From the NCBI GenBank assembly GCA_936450465.1, contig OW388296.1, positions 14,133,867 through 14,197,866 on the forward strand: a DNA stretch of 64,000 nt. Reading direction: 5' to 3'. The stretch's first letter is position 1. Each line of letters opens with the position of its first letter. The notes below the pieces were generated by a model. The model saw only the letters and a program-made list of their open reading frames with translations, was not told the origin of the DNA and ran no database searches. Positions 62,973 through 64,000 of the stretch are shown one piece after another. A program made the position numbers and the translations under genes. The stretch comes from Gibbula magus (lineage: Eukaryota > Mollusca > Gastropoda > Trochida > Trochidae).

Positions 62973-64000
62973 CTCGAGTCCTTATATTTCACATAATGCC
63001 TCACCATGAGTAATTAAGTGCATAATGTGCTCTTCACCTCAGTCAGTATAGAGACTAAGGGAAGTAATCCAAAATGTTTAAGTTGAATACTAACAATTGA
63101 GGGTCCAACAAAAATGTTATGTAATATTTATTTTGTAAAAGAATCTTTTTGTTACATTGATCATATTTCATATAAGTAATTATCATTATTTTATTTGATT
63201 AATTAAAACTGATGAGCTAAAGATCCAATGGCTCTATTTTGTTTTAATAGTGACAACAGTTTTCTATGACATCAAATGTTTCTTATTATCAGTCTGTGTT
63301 TGTTTGTAAAGAGAGTTAAGCCTTCATAGTAAATAAAGTAGAAAACAAGATATGTCAAGACTGTATACAGTGATTGAGAGATTAATAATTTACTTTTCAA
63401 CATTTAAACAACAATTCTTTGACATTATTATGAACACCCTGCTCTGCGATGGTATATGTTTTCACATTACTCCTTCATAGCCCTGATTGCCTTTTGCATT
63501 ATTTGCAACATATTGCTGAGGGTTCAGTAATCTTTTCTTTATGTAGCATTATTTTGGCAGCCAATTGAATGTTATGATTAGAAATTTGATGTTATCTCGT
63601 CAGTCTCCTTATCTAGGCACTGCAAATATTTCTCAATATAAAGTCATTCTATTGAGTTCATAAGAATACAAGGCAAATGTGGTAAGAGAATCAGGAGATT
63701 GAAAGAGCCTTGAAGATGGAATTATCCTGATTGAGCAGGATGATCATGAAAAGCAATCTATTAAAATTTAATCAAGATAGTTCGTTTAATGAAGCAGTTT
63801 ATAGCAAATTCACAAAACAATAAGTGGTGAAAATATTTATAAAATTATATATACAAGGGACATTGCTTTTAGTGGTTACCTAGTCGGTATATCAAACTGT
63901 CTTAAGAAGTTGCTTGTTAGCTTTCCCCTTGGATGTTCTCATTGTCTGACATTGGTATGATTTTTTCATAAGGGATACATGTCAACCAACTTAAAATTGT
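62973..64000. other. AT-rich sequence, nothing recognised
   Basis: There are no long frames, tandem repeats or RNA-like structures that I can support. Short poly-T/A runs only. Confidence 0.5.

Overview
The window looks like AT-rich, gene-poor eukaryotic (animal) DNA. It holds non-LTR retrotransposon remains, MITE-like elements, (TCCG)n tracts and TATA-type and GT-splice-like signals. It has no operon structure, no bacterial-type genes, and no convincing rRNA or tRNA. The style of the interspersed repeats (a 'CCGTGGGATATAGTCATC + TCCG' element, 'GTGACCCCAAATAAGGGCC' blocks and a 'GACTGGTGTCTG' repeat around a LINE) suggests a bivalve mollusc. That placement rests on recollection and inference, not on a search. 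I see no complete, convincing protein-coding gene. The longest open stretches are pieces of a dead LINE.

Positions 1-55925 form one directly repeated macro-array of six units, labelled here by order: U0 (1-10180), U1 (10181-25137), U2 (25138-40225), U3 (40226-47997), U4 (47998-54260) and U5 (54261-55925, truncated). U0 and the left part of U3 share an 'A' layout of about 10 kb. U1 and U2 share a 'B' layout of about 15 kb, which carries two large extra blocks: a 3.3 kb block with a LINE inserted inside another repeat, and a 2.5-2.9 kb block with a Harbinger-like MITE. U4 and U5 share a 'C' left end with sequence absent from A and B. U3 is a mosaic: A-like on the left and C-like to the right of about 45.8 kb. 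The units carry decayed exon-like modules: a 149-bp module with a GT donor, a related module near the left end, a weakly CARD-like fragment and a cysteine-bearing 111-codon frame. The array may therefore be a dead, tandemly duplicated gene cluster.

Positions 55926-57602 are AT-rich sequence with nothing recognised. From 57603 to 60094 lies a second repeat system: five 46-bp repeats, a degenerate edge unit with a TATA box and a well-placed ATG, then ten copies of a ~194-bp satellite. Each full unit examined carries a TATATAAG and a splice-donor-like motif, and part of the array shows dimeric higher-order structure. Positions 60095-62917 are degenerate dispersed repeats around a 0.9 kb element with internal 172-bp repeats. 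The element's short relatives sit inside U1 and U2, and as a remnant in U4. The last kilobase is AT-rich and unannotated.

All unit boundaries and homologies were read by eye from shared words. No alignment, database search or read data was available.
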